Assembly: GCA_045600965.1 (NCBI GenBank)
Contig: JAZRYW010000061.1
Location: 1-10,584, forward strand
Source: RGIG6374 sp045600965
GTDB taxonomy: Bacteria; Bacteroidota; Bacteroidia; Bacteroidales; UBA932
Length of the DNA stretch: 10,584 nt
Direction of reading: 5' to 3'
The notes beneath the pieces were generated by a model. That model made no database searches, was not told where the DNA came from, and saw nothing but the letters and a program-made list of their open reading frames with translations. This document shows positions 5,562-10,584 of this stretch, piece by piece. A program made the position numbers and the translations under genes. The number at the start of each line of letters is the position of its first letter. Within the stretch, counting starts at the first letter, position 1.

Positions 5562-7460
5562 TTATATTACATCTGTAACGAGGCGGACACTGAAGCCATA
5601 ATAGCGGTAGAGTTCTATTCCGAGCTGACAGGCGTACTGATTGAAGAATACGTAGTACGCGAAGTCTTTGTCTTTTGAAGATGAATACCAATAGCTGCCC
5701 GTGCTATCGACGGTGAGACTGGAATTCCGGCGGGAGCCTGCAGCGGGAAGGCAGACAAGACCGGCAGCCTCGGCAGTTGTCCAAGTAGAAACATCGTATG
5801 ATTCAGCAATCTCACCAGTGAAATTGTCCGGTGCCAGAACCAGACAATTCTCATTCTCACATACCTTGACTTTGCACTTGTATTTCCCCTTTCTGATATT
5901 TTCATCACCATTCCTGTTTATCAGATACTTCCACTCCTCTGCGGAAAGTGTGCGGTATTGGCCGGTCACACCATTCACAGTAAAATCAGCCTTGGCGGTT
6001 TCTGTTGTCGCGTTGGTGAAGAATACGTCGCCTGCAACCGCACTGTTATCTTTGTAAGAATCGGCATAGGCTATGGAAGCGGTTTTGCTCCAGAAGAAAT
6101 GGCTTACGTGAGATGAATTCCAACTGCTTTGGAAGTCATACTGATTGGCCTCGAACTCAAATGAATCGCCATCCCAATAAAGGTTACCCTTGGAGAAGTA
6201 AACCTTCTTGCCGTCAGCATTTACTGTGAATGCACCTTTAAGCGCACCGTCTGGAAGAACAGCGACATACACCGGCACGAACTCCGTCGTGTAGTCAGAG
6301 ATGCCGTTCTTGATTTTCAAGGCGACGGTTAGAGCCTTGTCGGCTCCTTTCGGCAGACACTCCGATATGTCAGCATTCAGGGTTATGGCGCCCTGTGCGG
6401 CATCCAGTACAGAGGCCTCACTTACCTTTATTTCCATATAGGCAGGTGTGGCGGCCTTGGTCTTCACCTTCACCGAGTCGGCATATATCAGAAGGCTGTC
6501 CTTGAGAGACTGCATTCCTGCCAACGCTTCTGCAGGCCTCACAATGCATTTGAGGGTGAGGATGCCGTCTACTGCCTCCACACTACCGTCACTGTATGCC
6601 GGGGTGATGCTCACGCTCTGAATCATCTCCTCGATGGCATCTATTCTGCCGGTGAGGACACCTACCGTTGTCTCCAGCGCTTCCACTCTGCCGGTTAGGG
6701 CTGTTATGGTTGCGTTAATCTTAATTATCTTGGTCTGGATGGTCTGGGTGATAGTGCCGTTATAATTGCTGATGGCCTTGGCGATGGCTGCCTCATACTC
6801 GGTCTTGATGGTGGCCTTTGCCGCCTCAAGGTCCTGTTTGAGTTTGTCAAGATTATTCTCAAGCTCCGCTATCTTTTGGCTTGCATCCGTGTCGGTCTTA
6901 AGAGTATTGATCTGGTTCTGAAGTTCCTGGATTTTCGCATCCACCTGGGCTGCGGTGCAGTAGGCGCTCAGCTGTTCGTTCACCCAGCTCTTCAGAGAAG
7001 AGTCAAGGCTCTCGATAGCCTGGTCAATCTTCTCGTCAAGACCTGAGAGAACAGTCTTGAGTTCGGCCACGTCGGCAACGATTTCCGCCTGTTTCTCAAG
7101 GGTGGCGAAGGTGGCTGTTACCCAATCTTTTTCGGCATATTTGGAAAGATCACCGACGTAGGCCTTCAATTCATCGATTCTCTGCCCGAGGACTTCGTCT
7201 GCCGCCTTAAGTTCGGAAATGTCCTCTCCCTTGGCTCCGACTGCAACCTGAAGGTCAGTGATGTCTTTCCTGATTGCGCCGAGGTCGGCGATGCTTGAAT
7301 TGATTGCCGCAATCTGATTCTCAATCGAGGCAATCTTTTCCTGTTCGATTTCCCCGACTCTTTTGTCGAGATCGTCGATGCGCTCGTTAATCTTAGCGCA
7401 GGAGCCCAAAAGTCCCACTGTCAGGACTGCAAGGGAAAGTAATGAAAGAAATTTCTTCAT
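5562..7460 (-). CDS. Large coiled-coil lipoprotein with C-terminal C-type-lectin/FGE-like domain
   Basis: This predicted 632-residue protein is a lipoprotein: a hydrophobic signal ends in LLGSC with C21 as the lipid-modified cysteine. Residues 22-282 are a long, heptad-rich coiled coil, including a 14-residue tandem repeat (LTGRVEALETTVGV then LTGRIDAIEEMIQS). Residues 283-402 form a probable beta-sandwich (starting SVSITPAYSDGSVEAVDG) of a type frequent in Bacteroidales surface lipoproteins. Residues 408-632 resemble the C-type-lectin or formylglycine-enzyme-like fold: VYFSKGNLYW, YRTLSAEEWKYLINR, LVLAPDNFTG, LPAAGSRR, YWYSSS and the closing GFSVRLV. The build suggests a stalk that holds a ligand-binding head at the outer membrane. 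No catalytic site is evident. The last 40 residues resemble the variable region of diversity-generating retroelement targets. It has its own terminator; no confident promoter was found. Confidence 0.85.
   Translation of the reverse strand: MKKFLSLLSLAVLTVGLLGSCAKINERIDDLDKRVGEIEQEKIASIENQIAAINSSIADLGAIRKDITDLQVAVGAKGEDISELKAADEVLGQRIDELKAYVGDLSKYAEKDWVTATFATLEKQAEIVADVAELKTVLSGLDEKIDQAIESLDSSLKSWVNEQLSAYCTAAQVDAKIQELQNQINTLKTDTDASQKIAELENNLDKLKQDLEAAKATIKTEYEAAIAKAISNYNGTITQTIQTKIIKINATITALTGRVEALETTVGVLTGRIDAIEEMIQSVSITPAYSDGSVEAVDGILTLKCIVRPAEALAGMQSLKDSLLIYADSVKVKTKAATPAYMEIKVSEASVLDAAQGAITLNADISECLPKGADKALTVALKIKNGISDYTTEFVPVYVAVLPDGALKGAFTVNADGKKVYFSKGNLYWDGDSFEFEANQYDFQSSWNSSHVSHFFWSKTASIAYADSYKDNSAVAGDVFFTNATTETAKADFTVNGVTGQYRTLSAEEWKYLINRNGDENIRKGKYKCKVKVCENENCLVLAPDNFTGEIAESYDVSTWTTAEAAGLVCLPAAGSRRNSSLTVDSTGSYWYSSSKDKDFAYYVFFNQYACQLGIELYRYYGFSVRLVTDVI
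6615..6698 (-). repeat. Two-copy 42-bp repeat in the coiled-coil coding region
   Basis: Two adjacent 42-bp units encode LTGRVEALETTVGV and LTGRIDAIEEMIQS. Each carries the near-identical plus-strand core CTGCCGGT(G/T)AGG. This is a duplication of two heptads, the usual way such stalks change length. Confidence 0.6.
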
Positions 7461-7515
7461 GTGCTTGGGTAATAATTGTTAATTTTGACGTTATCTGTTT
7501 GTATTTCTGTCTTTC

Positions 7516-7701
7516 CTATATTGCATTGTTTGGTACCTCTACACTGAAGTGCGTAGATAGCAAAAGGGCGACCACCCGTTTATGGATTGCCACGCCTTGA
7601 AAATCTAAGTCATTGAAATATGCGAAGTTATACCCCCCCTGAACCAAGGAAAGGATAGAACATACTTCTATTTGAAGCGCGAGTAAGCATATAATCGACA
7701 A
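7516..7701 (-). other. 61-codon open frame or relic in the gap upstream of the lipoprotein gene
   Basis: The gap 7461-7764 has no recognised gene, and this frame is the only structure of note in it. It opens with a hydrophobic stretch (SIICLLALQIEVCSIL), then VQGGYNFAYF and, at the end, HFSVEVPNNAI before a TAG. Its end weakly parallels the C-terminus of the neighbouring lipoprotein: FAY then FSV at a similar distance, and ten residues from FSV to the stop in both. Shared nucleotide strings are ACTTCGC and CTTCAGTGT, with 19 bp from the latter to ATATA in both. It may be a decayed paralogous C-terminus, a dispersed intergenic repeat, or chance. I do not claim that it is translated. Confidence 0.25.
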
Positions 7702-7712
7702 AAATACACAAT

Positions 7713-7761
7713 TTTTCCGGGAATCATTATCGAACCCCCCAAAAAAACATCAACCGGAAAA
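7713..7761. repeat. Inverted repeat just upstream of the XRE gene
   Basis: TTTTCCGG (7713-7720) and CCGGAAAA (7754-7761) are perfect 8-bp arms separated by 33 bp that include a run of C6 followed by A7. The right arm ends three bases before the ATG at 7765. It could be an autoregulatory operator or leader structure, but chance is possible. Confidence 0.3.
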
Positions 7762-7764
7762 GGA

Positions 7765-7965
7765 ATGAAGAATAATGTCAGGGTGGAGCGTGCCATCAAA
7801 GATATCACGCAGCAGGAGCTGGCTTCAGCAGTCGGAGTCAGCAGGCAGACCATCAATTCAATAGAAGCTTGCCGAAATATACCTTCTACTGTCCTGGCAT
7901 TGAAAATCGCAAGATACTTCGGGAAACCGACAGATTCGATATTCTCTTTGGAAGAAAATGATTGA
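7765..7965 (+). CDS. Small XRE-family (Cro/CI-type) transcriptional regulator
   Basis: This predicted 66-residue protein is almost entirely one helix-turn-helix domain. TQQELASAVGVSRQTINSIE (15-34) covers the two HTH helices, followed by STVLALKIARYFGKPTDSIF, the typical end of the short YozG-like XRE proteins. It should bind DNA as a dimer. Such genes often accompany a small membrane protein, but no partner is seen: upstream is a gene-poor gap and downstream is the convergent hydrolase gene, 28 bp away. The ATG at 7765 starts at the usual MKN(N/R) motif, and a purine-rich GGAAAAGGA lies just before it. The target is unknown; self-regulation through the inverted repeat upstream is possible. 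Confidence 0.88.
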   Translation: MKNNVRVERAIKDITQQELASAVGVSRQTINSIEACRNIPSTVLALKIARYFGKPTDSIFSLEEND

Positions 7966-7993
7966 AAATTCTGCCTTTCATCGGACAATCCCC

Positions 7994-9046
7994 TTACAAG
8001 TCAAAGTGGAATCGTTTTGTCGTGTCGCACTGCAGGAAATAATCGACACCTGGATTTGAGAGGTTGAACAGTGCAGTCCATTGCGTTCCGCCATTGGTGG
8101 CTGGTTTCTGACCCCAGGACTGCCAGACAACAGACATTGCTTCAAGCAGTTGCGCTTTGCTCATCGAGGCCCCGAGAGAGTCGCGAATGGCCTTAAGTTC
8201 CTCAAAACGATTGTCACCTTCGTGCAGCCCAGCGCCGAAATTTTCAGGACAGAGATAGTGGTTTGTGACAATTGGTGTTTCCGTTACCACCATTTTGTCC
8301 CCGACCCATTCTGCAACAACACTCCTGCCCGAGGCATCGGATATTGCCAAATGGTGCAGGTTCCCGATGTCTGAGTGGTGATCGATTCCGTCCAGAAGAG
8401 CTATGGCCTCATCTACCGAGGCTGCAGTCCTCAGAAGATATTTGATGGCGCAGGTGGTTGTTAAATCCGGTTTTCCGTTATCCTGATGAGTCTCAGCATT
8501 AATTCCAGCTGTAAGGTCTGCGACGGCAAGCCCTTTTTCGTTCACTCCGTCAAGCGCAGTGAACAGGGTGGCAAGGGCGAGGTACTGATTGACGAAACCT
8601 TCCGGCTTCCAGTCCGGACCGAAGCCGAAGAGATCGGGATTGAATGCGGAGATGTATTTGTATCCGCCTCTTGGCTTTACTTCTGAGATTATGCACTGGC
8701 AGTCCTGCCAATCAAAATTGCGGCCCATCATCCTTGTGCCTTCAGCTGTGACTACAGCCATAGTCGAACAGCCGAAATCCGGTTTCTGAGGGTCCGCCGC
8801 AGACTGTTTTGAGAAACCGTGGGACAGAAACCCGGTGATGTATGCGGCAAGTTCGAATGCATCGGCAGCACCTCCTTTTTTAAGGAAGCCCTCAAATCCG
8901 TCATTTCCGGAAAATTCTAGAAAGTAGATGCCTTCATCCAATTTCTCGACCGACATTGCTCCCTTCACGAGCGAACCGAACATTATCCAGGTAACCAGTA
9001 TTGCAGATAGCAAAAAGAAAACAAACGATTTTAAAAATTTTTTCAT
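7994..9046 (-). CDS. Exported Ntn-type linear amide hydrolase (bile salt hydrolase/penicillin acylase/IAT-like)
   Basis: This predicted 350-residue enzyme belongs to the N-terminal-nucleophile hydrolases that cleave linear amides such as conjugated bile salts, penicillin V or N-acyl amino acids. The nucleophile is probably C93 in DFGCSTMAVV. R109 and D112 in GRNFDW lie 16 and 19 residues after it, the spacing of C2, R18 and D21 in bile salt hydrolase. N169 (DGVNEKGL), N262 (TNHY) and R280 (GDNRFEEL) fit the remaining pocket residues. A hydrophobic N-terminal segment (7-23) suggests export or membrane anchoring, and residues 24-92 form a propeptide that autocleavage before C93 would remove. 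The mature chain of 258 residues is short for a bile salt hydrolase and closer to the isopenicillin N acyltransferase beta chain. It lies 25 bp after the TetR gene on the same strand. Substrate unknown. Confidence 0.87.
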   Translation of the reverse strand: MKKFLKSFVFFLLSAILVTWIMFGSLVKGAMSVEKLDEGIYFLEFSGNDGFEGFLKKGGAADAFELAAYITGFLSHGFSKQSAADPQKPDFGCSTMAVVTAEGTRMMGRNFDWQDCQCIISEVKPRGGYKYISAFNPDLFGFGPDWKPEGFVNQYLALATLFTALDGVNEKGLAVADLTAGINAETHQDNGKPDLTTTCAIKYLLRTAASVDEAIALLDGIDHHSDIGNLHHLAISDASGRSVVAEWVGDKMVVTETPIVTNHYLCPENFGAGLHEGDNRFEELKAIRDSLGASMSKAQLLEAMSVVWQSWGQKPATNGGTQWTALFNLSNPGVDYFLQCDTTKRFHFDL

Positions 9047-9071
9047 TTCAAAACAGGTTCTAAATGATCCG

Positions 9072-9653
9072 TTATCTTTTTTGAGGTCGGATGTCCTCTA
9101 TTTTCTTGTTGGATTTGATTATTGAAATAATGCCGGAGAAGTGGTAGCTGAGCGTTTTACTGACATCTTCTTCGGAGAAATCTTCGGGATGCTTGACACA
9201 GAGTGCTGCTATGCCACAGGCGACCGGCCACATCTGACGGAAGAGAAACTCTGATTGTTCCGGGCTCAGACCGTAACCCTGCTCGACTGCACCCAGGCAC
9301 TCCCTTGCAATGCTTTCCGCAATCTCAGGGCGCGCATCCTTCCCGAGGAACAGCATTTGGAAAACATTCGGATCCTCTTTTGCGAAAGCGACGAGACGCA
9401 GCCCGAACTCCTTGAACGCGGGGAAATAGTCAGTGACACCTTTCATCCGGGCGATGAAAGTCTTCTCCGCTGCCGTGCGTATGGCACCCATCACCTCGTT
9501 CATATCCTTGAACATCGTGAACATAGGGCTGGACGAGGTACCGAGTTCCTTTCCCAGGGCCCTGGCGCTTATAGCCTCGAATCCGCTGGACCTCACTATC
9601 CTGAGCCCGGCGGCAACAATATCATCTTTGGAAAATCGCGGTTGTCTTGGCAT
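9072..9653 (-). CDS. TetR/AcrR-family transcriptional regulator
   Basis: This predicted 193-residue regulator has an N-terminal TetR DNA-binding domain: RFSKDDIVAAGLRIVRSSGF (6-25), then the HTH ISARALGKELGTSSSPMFTMF (28-48). The C-terminal ligand and dimer domain (about 55-190) is helical and contains GLSPEQSEFLFRQMWPVACG, a pattern seen in many TetR proteins with hydrophobic effectors. It is the first gene of a pair with the amide hydrolase 25 bp downstream, and it diverges from the membrane protein gene at 9800. Dyads in the intergenic region suit a TetR dimer, so it probably represses its own transcript and perhaps the divergent one. The ligand cannot be named; the link to the hydrolase suggests an amide or its cleavage product. 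Confidence 0.92.
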   Translation of the reverse strand: MPRQPRFSKDDIVAAGLRIVRSSGFEAISARALGKELGTSSSPMFTMFKDMNEVMGAIRTAAEKTFIARMKGVTDYFPAFKEFGLRLVAFAKEDPNVFQMLFLGKDARPEIAESIARECLGAVEQGYGLSPEQSEFLFRQMWPVACGIAALCVKHPEDFSEEDVSKTLSYHFSGIISIIKSNKKIEDIRPQKR

Positions 9654-9665
9654 ATATCAAACAAT

Positions 9666-9677
9666 TGTTATGTAACA
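9666..9677. promoter_or_regulatory. Candidate TetR operator 1 (TGTTA-TG-TAACA)
   Basis: A perfect dyad with 5-bp arms around a TG centre. It lies between the tetR -7 box and its ATG, over the expected transcription start, and overlaps a second palindrome, AACAATTGTT (9660-9669). A bound repressor here would block the tetR-hydrolase transcript. Confidence 0.5.
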
Positions 9678-9682
9678 CCATG

Positions 9683-9690
9683 CAAAGATA
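9683..9690 (-). promoter_or_regulatory. -7 box for the tetR-hydrolase pair
   Basis: On the minus strand TATCTTTG matches TAnnTTTG and lies 29 bp before the tetR start codon. A TTTG occurs upstream at 9717-9720, but the 26-bp spacing is long, so the -33 element is uncertain. Confidence 0.6.
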
Positions 9691-9713
9691 CATAAAATCC
9701 CGGAGAAATAAAA

Positions 9714-9739
9714 TAACAAATGTAAGGTAACAAGTGTTA
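9714..9739. promoter_or_regulatory. Candidate TetR operators 2 and 3 (tandem TAACAA-type dyads)
   Basis: TAACA-AA-TGTAA (9714-9725) and TAACA-AG-TGTTA (9728-9739) stand in tandem with a 14-bp period and 11 of 14 matching bases. The second is a perfect dyad with the same arms as operator 1 in opposite order; the first has one mismatch. They lie between the two divergent promoters, at the expected -33 region of each. Confidence 0.5.
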
Positions 9740-9756
9740 GATTATTAAAATTATTG

Positions 9757-9764
9757 TATCTTTG
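9757..9764 (+). promoter_or_regulatory. -7 box for the membrane protein/DUF2867 pair
   Basis: TATCTTTG is an exact match to TAnnTTTG and is identical to the divergent tetR box. It predicts a start near 9770. A clear TTTG box is missing; the expected -33 position lies inside candidate operator 3. Confidence 0.65.
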
Positions 9765-9769
9765 CAGCC

Positions 9770-9794
9770 GTTTTCAGCGTTTGTGGCTGAAAAC
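9770..9794 (+). promoter_or_regulatory. 5'-end stem-loop in the leader of the membrane protein mRNA
   Basis: GTTTTCAGC (9770-9778) and GCTGAAAAC (9786-9794) form a perfect 9-bp stem with a 7-nt loop (GTTTGTG). It begins where transcription should start and ends five bases before the ATG at 9800. No T tract follows, so it is not a terminator. A role in mRNA stability or in hiding the start site is inferred. Confidence 0.55.
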
Positions 9795-9799
9795 AAATA

Positions 9800-10300
9800 A
9801 TGCTTATGAATTGGACAATTATCATAATAGAGACAGCCATACTGGTGCTGATTTTCACCGCAGCGATAATGATACCGCTGATTAAGAATCCCGTCTGGTG
9901 GATTCACGATTACCCCAAGGACATACAGGAACGGTACTTTGAGACTCACGAGAGGATACCAATCCGGTTCTTTTCGGGTAAAGTGCTGGTCAAGAAGGGA
10001 TTTGCCGTGATACTCAGCTCGATTCTGCTGGCTCTTCTCATATTGCCGACAGGGGCGGATTCATTCCTGCCGGCCCTGGCAGTTTCATACGGTATGTGGC
10101 TGGTCATAGACTGGTATGACTGCTTCTTTCTGGACTGGGTATTGTTTGCCAATGTCAAGGCTATCCGACTGCCAGGCACGGAAGATATGGACAAAGCGTA
10201 TCACCAGAAGCGCTATCACGTGATCCGTTCCCTCTGGGGAATGCTGCTCGGGCTGATTCCCTGCCTGCTGGCTTCGTTGGTATTCAACTGCATTTTATAA
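9800..10300 (+). CDS. Four-helix membrane protein with PGTEDM motif, function unknown
   Basis: This predicted 166-residue inner membrane protein has hydrophobic helices at about 5-28, 66-84, 88-107 and 142-164. The first loop carries KNPVWWIHDYPKDIQERYFE (29-48). The third loop carries RLPGTEDMDKAYH (123-135), a pattern I recall from uncharacterised membrane proteins of Bacteroidota and Firmicutes, though I know no assigned function. ATG codons at 9800 and 9806 are both possible starts; both lie just past the leader hairpin and no Shine-Dalgarno is visible. It diverges from tetR and is followed 13 bp later by a DUF2867-like gene, probably in the same transcript. Control by the TetR protein is inferred from the dyads between them. 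A carrier or sensor role would be a guess. Confidence 0.85.
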   Translation: MLMNWTIIIIETAILVLIFTAAIMIPLIKNPVWWIHDYPKDIQERYFETHERIPIRFFSGKVLVKKGFAVILSSILLALLILPTGADSFLPALAVSYGMWLVIDWYDCFFLDWVLFANVKAIRLPGTEDMDKAYHQKRYHVIRSLWGMLLGLIPCLLASLVFNCIL

Positions 10301-10313
10301 TTCCTGACGCTTT

Positions 10314-10584
10314 ATGAAATTGATTGATAAATATTTGCCATCTGACTACAGTGACAGCGTTTCCAAAAGAATCAGACCGAAGGAACCGTTTACACCAGAC
10401 GGCATCTTCGAGGCGATGTTCTGTAACTTCCCAAAGCCAGTGGAGTTGTTGATGAAACTGCGCAATGTATTGGTAAAGCCCTTTGGACTTCAGGAAGGCA
10501 GCGGATTCCGGAATCTGATAGCCGAGCGCAGCGACGAGGAAATCATCATCTGCAAGAACGACAGGCACCTTTGCTTTTGGGTGG
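10314..10584 (+). CDS. DUF2867-like protein (partial, 3' end beyond window)
   Basis: An ATG at 10314 opens a frame that runs off the end of the window, giving the first 90 residues. The sequence begins MKLIDKYLPSDYSDSV, continues with TPDGIFEAMFCNFPKPVELL, MKLRNVLVKPFGL at about 47-59, and ends with EEIIICKNDRHLCFWV. The order DY-S-D start, LR-LVKPFGL and DRHL-F resembles DUF2867 proteins (about 140-170 residues in full), small proteins of unknown role sometimes fused to SDR-like domains. The gene starts 13 bp after the membrane protein and is probably co-transcribed with it. There is no signal peptide, so it is likely cytosolic. The family call rests on pattern memory and is less sure than the reading frame. 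Confidence 0.75.
   Translation, partial: MKLIDKYLPSDYSDSVSKRIRPKEPFTPDGIFEAMFCNFPKPVELLMKLRNVLVKPFGLQEGSGFRNLIAERSDEEIIICKNDRHLCFWV

Noticed and set aside
7516..7640. Template repeat of a diversity-generating retroelement
   Set aside because: A template should match the variable region except at adenines. Here differences fall on all bases and only short strings match, and no reverse transcriptase is present in the window.
8081..8374. 97-codon forward open frame opposite the hydrolase
   Set aside because: It is antisense to the conserved Ntn hydrolase C-terminal half and has no family features.
9770..9794. Reading the leader hairpin as a terminator
   Set aside because: Neither strand has a T tract after the stem, and it lies between a good -7 box and the start codon of the next gene.
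10284..10568. 94-codon reverse-strand open frame at the window end
   Set aside because: It is antisense to the DUF2867-like gene, which has better motifs and fits the forward operon.
1..10584. CRISPR array, insertion sequence or prophage genes
   Set aside because: No regularly spaced direct repeats, transposase, integrase or phage structural genes were seen on either strand.

Overview
The window looks like a chromosomal segment of a gut-type member of the order Bacteroidales. The evidence is Bacteroidota-style promoters (TAnnTTTG boxes, one with a TTTG box exactly 19 bp upstream), a tRNA gene without encoded CCA, little use of Shine-Dalgarno sequences, a HU-CCDC81-type protein, and a large coiled-coil lipoprotein ending in a C-type-lectin-like domain common in Bacteroidales. 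The genus cannot be fixed from sequence reading alone.

Positions 1-390 hold the tail of an upstream membrane protein (1-132) and a tRNA-Asn on the minus strand with its own terminator and promoter. Positions 389-4454 are a tight forward cluster: a membrane-anchored HU-CCDC81-type protein, DNA primase DnaG and RmuC, with a 5-bp gap and a 7-bp overlap. Rubrerythrin follows after 10 bp, then a small exported glycine-rich membrane protein after 7 bp, and a T-tailed hairpin closes the block at about 5469. This half is housekeeping: priming of replication, DNA maintenance and peroxide or oxygen tolerance.

Positions 5509-7764 are reverse-strand: a 632-residue lipoprotein with its own terminator, preceded by a gene-poor gap of about 300 bp. 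That gap holds a 61-codon open frame whose end weakly resembles the lipoprotein's C-terminus. A small XRE-type regulator (7765-7965, plus strand) follows.

Positions 7994-10584 form a regulatory module. A TetR repressor and an Ntn-type linear amide hydrolase (bile-salt-hydrolase, penicillin-acylase or isopenicillin-N-acyltransferase superfamily) form a reverse-strand pair. They diverge from a forward pair, a four-helix membrane protein with a PGTEDM motif and a DUF2867-like protein cut by the window end. The 146-bp region between them carries -7 boxes on both strands, three copies of a TAACA-n2-TGTTA-type dyad suited to TetR control, and a perfect 9-bp hairpin at the predicted 5' end of the forward transcript. 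This module is the best candidate here for an undescribed system, possibly a response to an amide or lipid-like compound, but the ligand and substrate are unknown.
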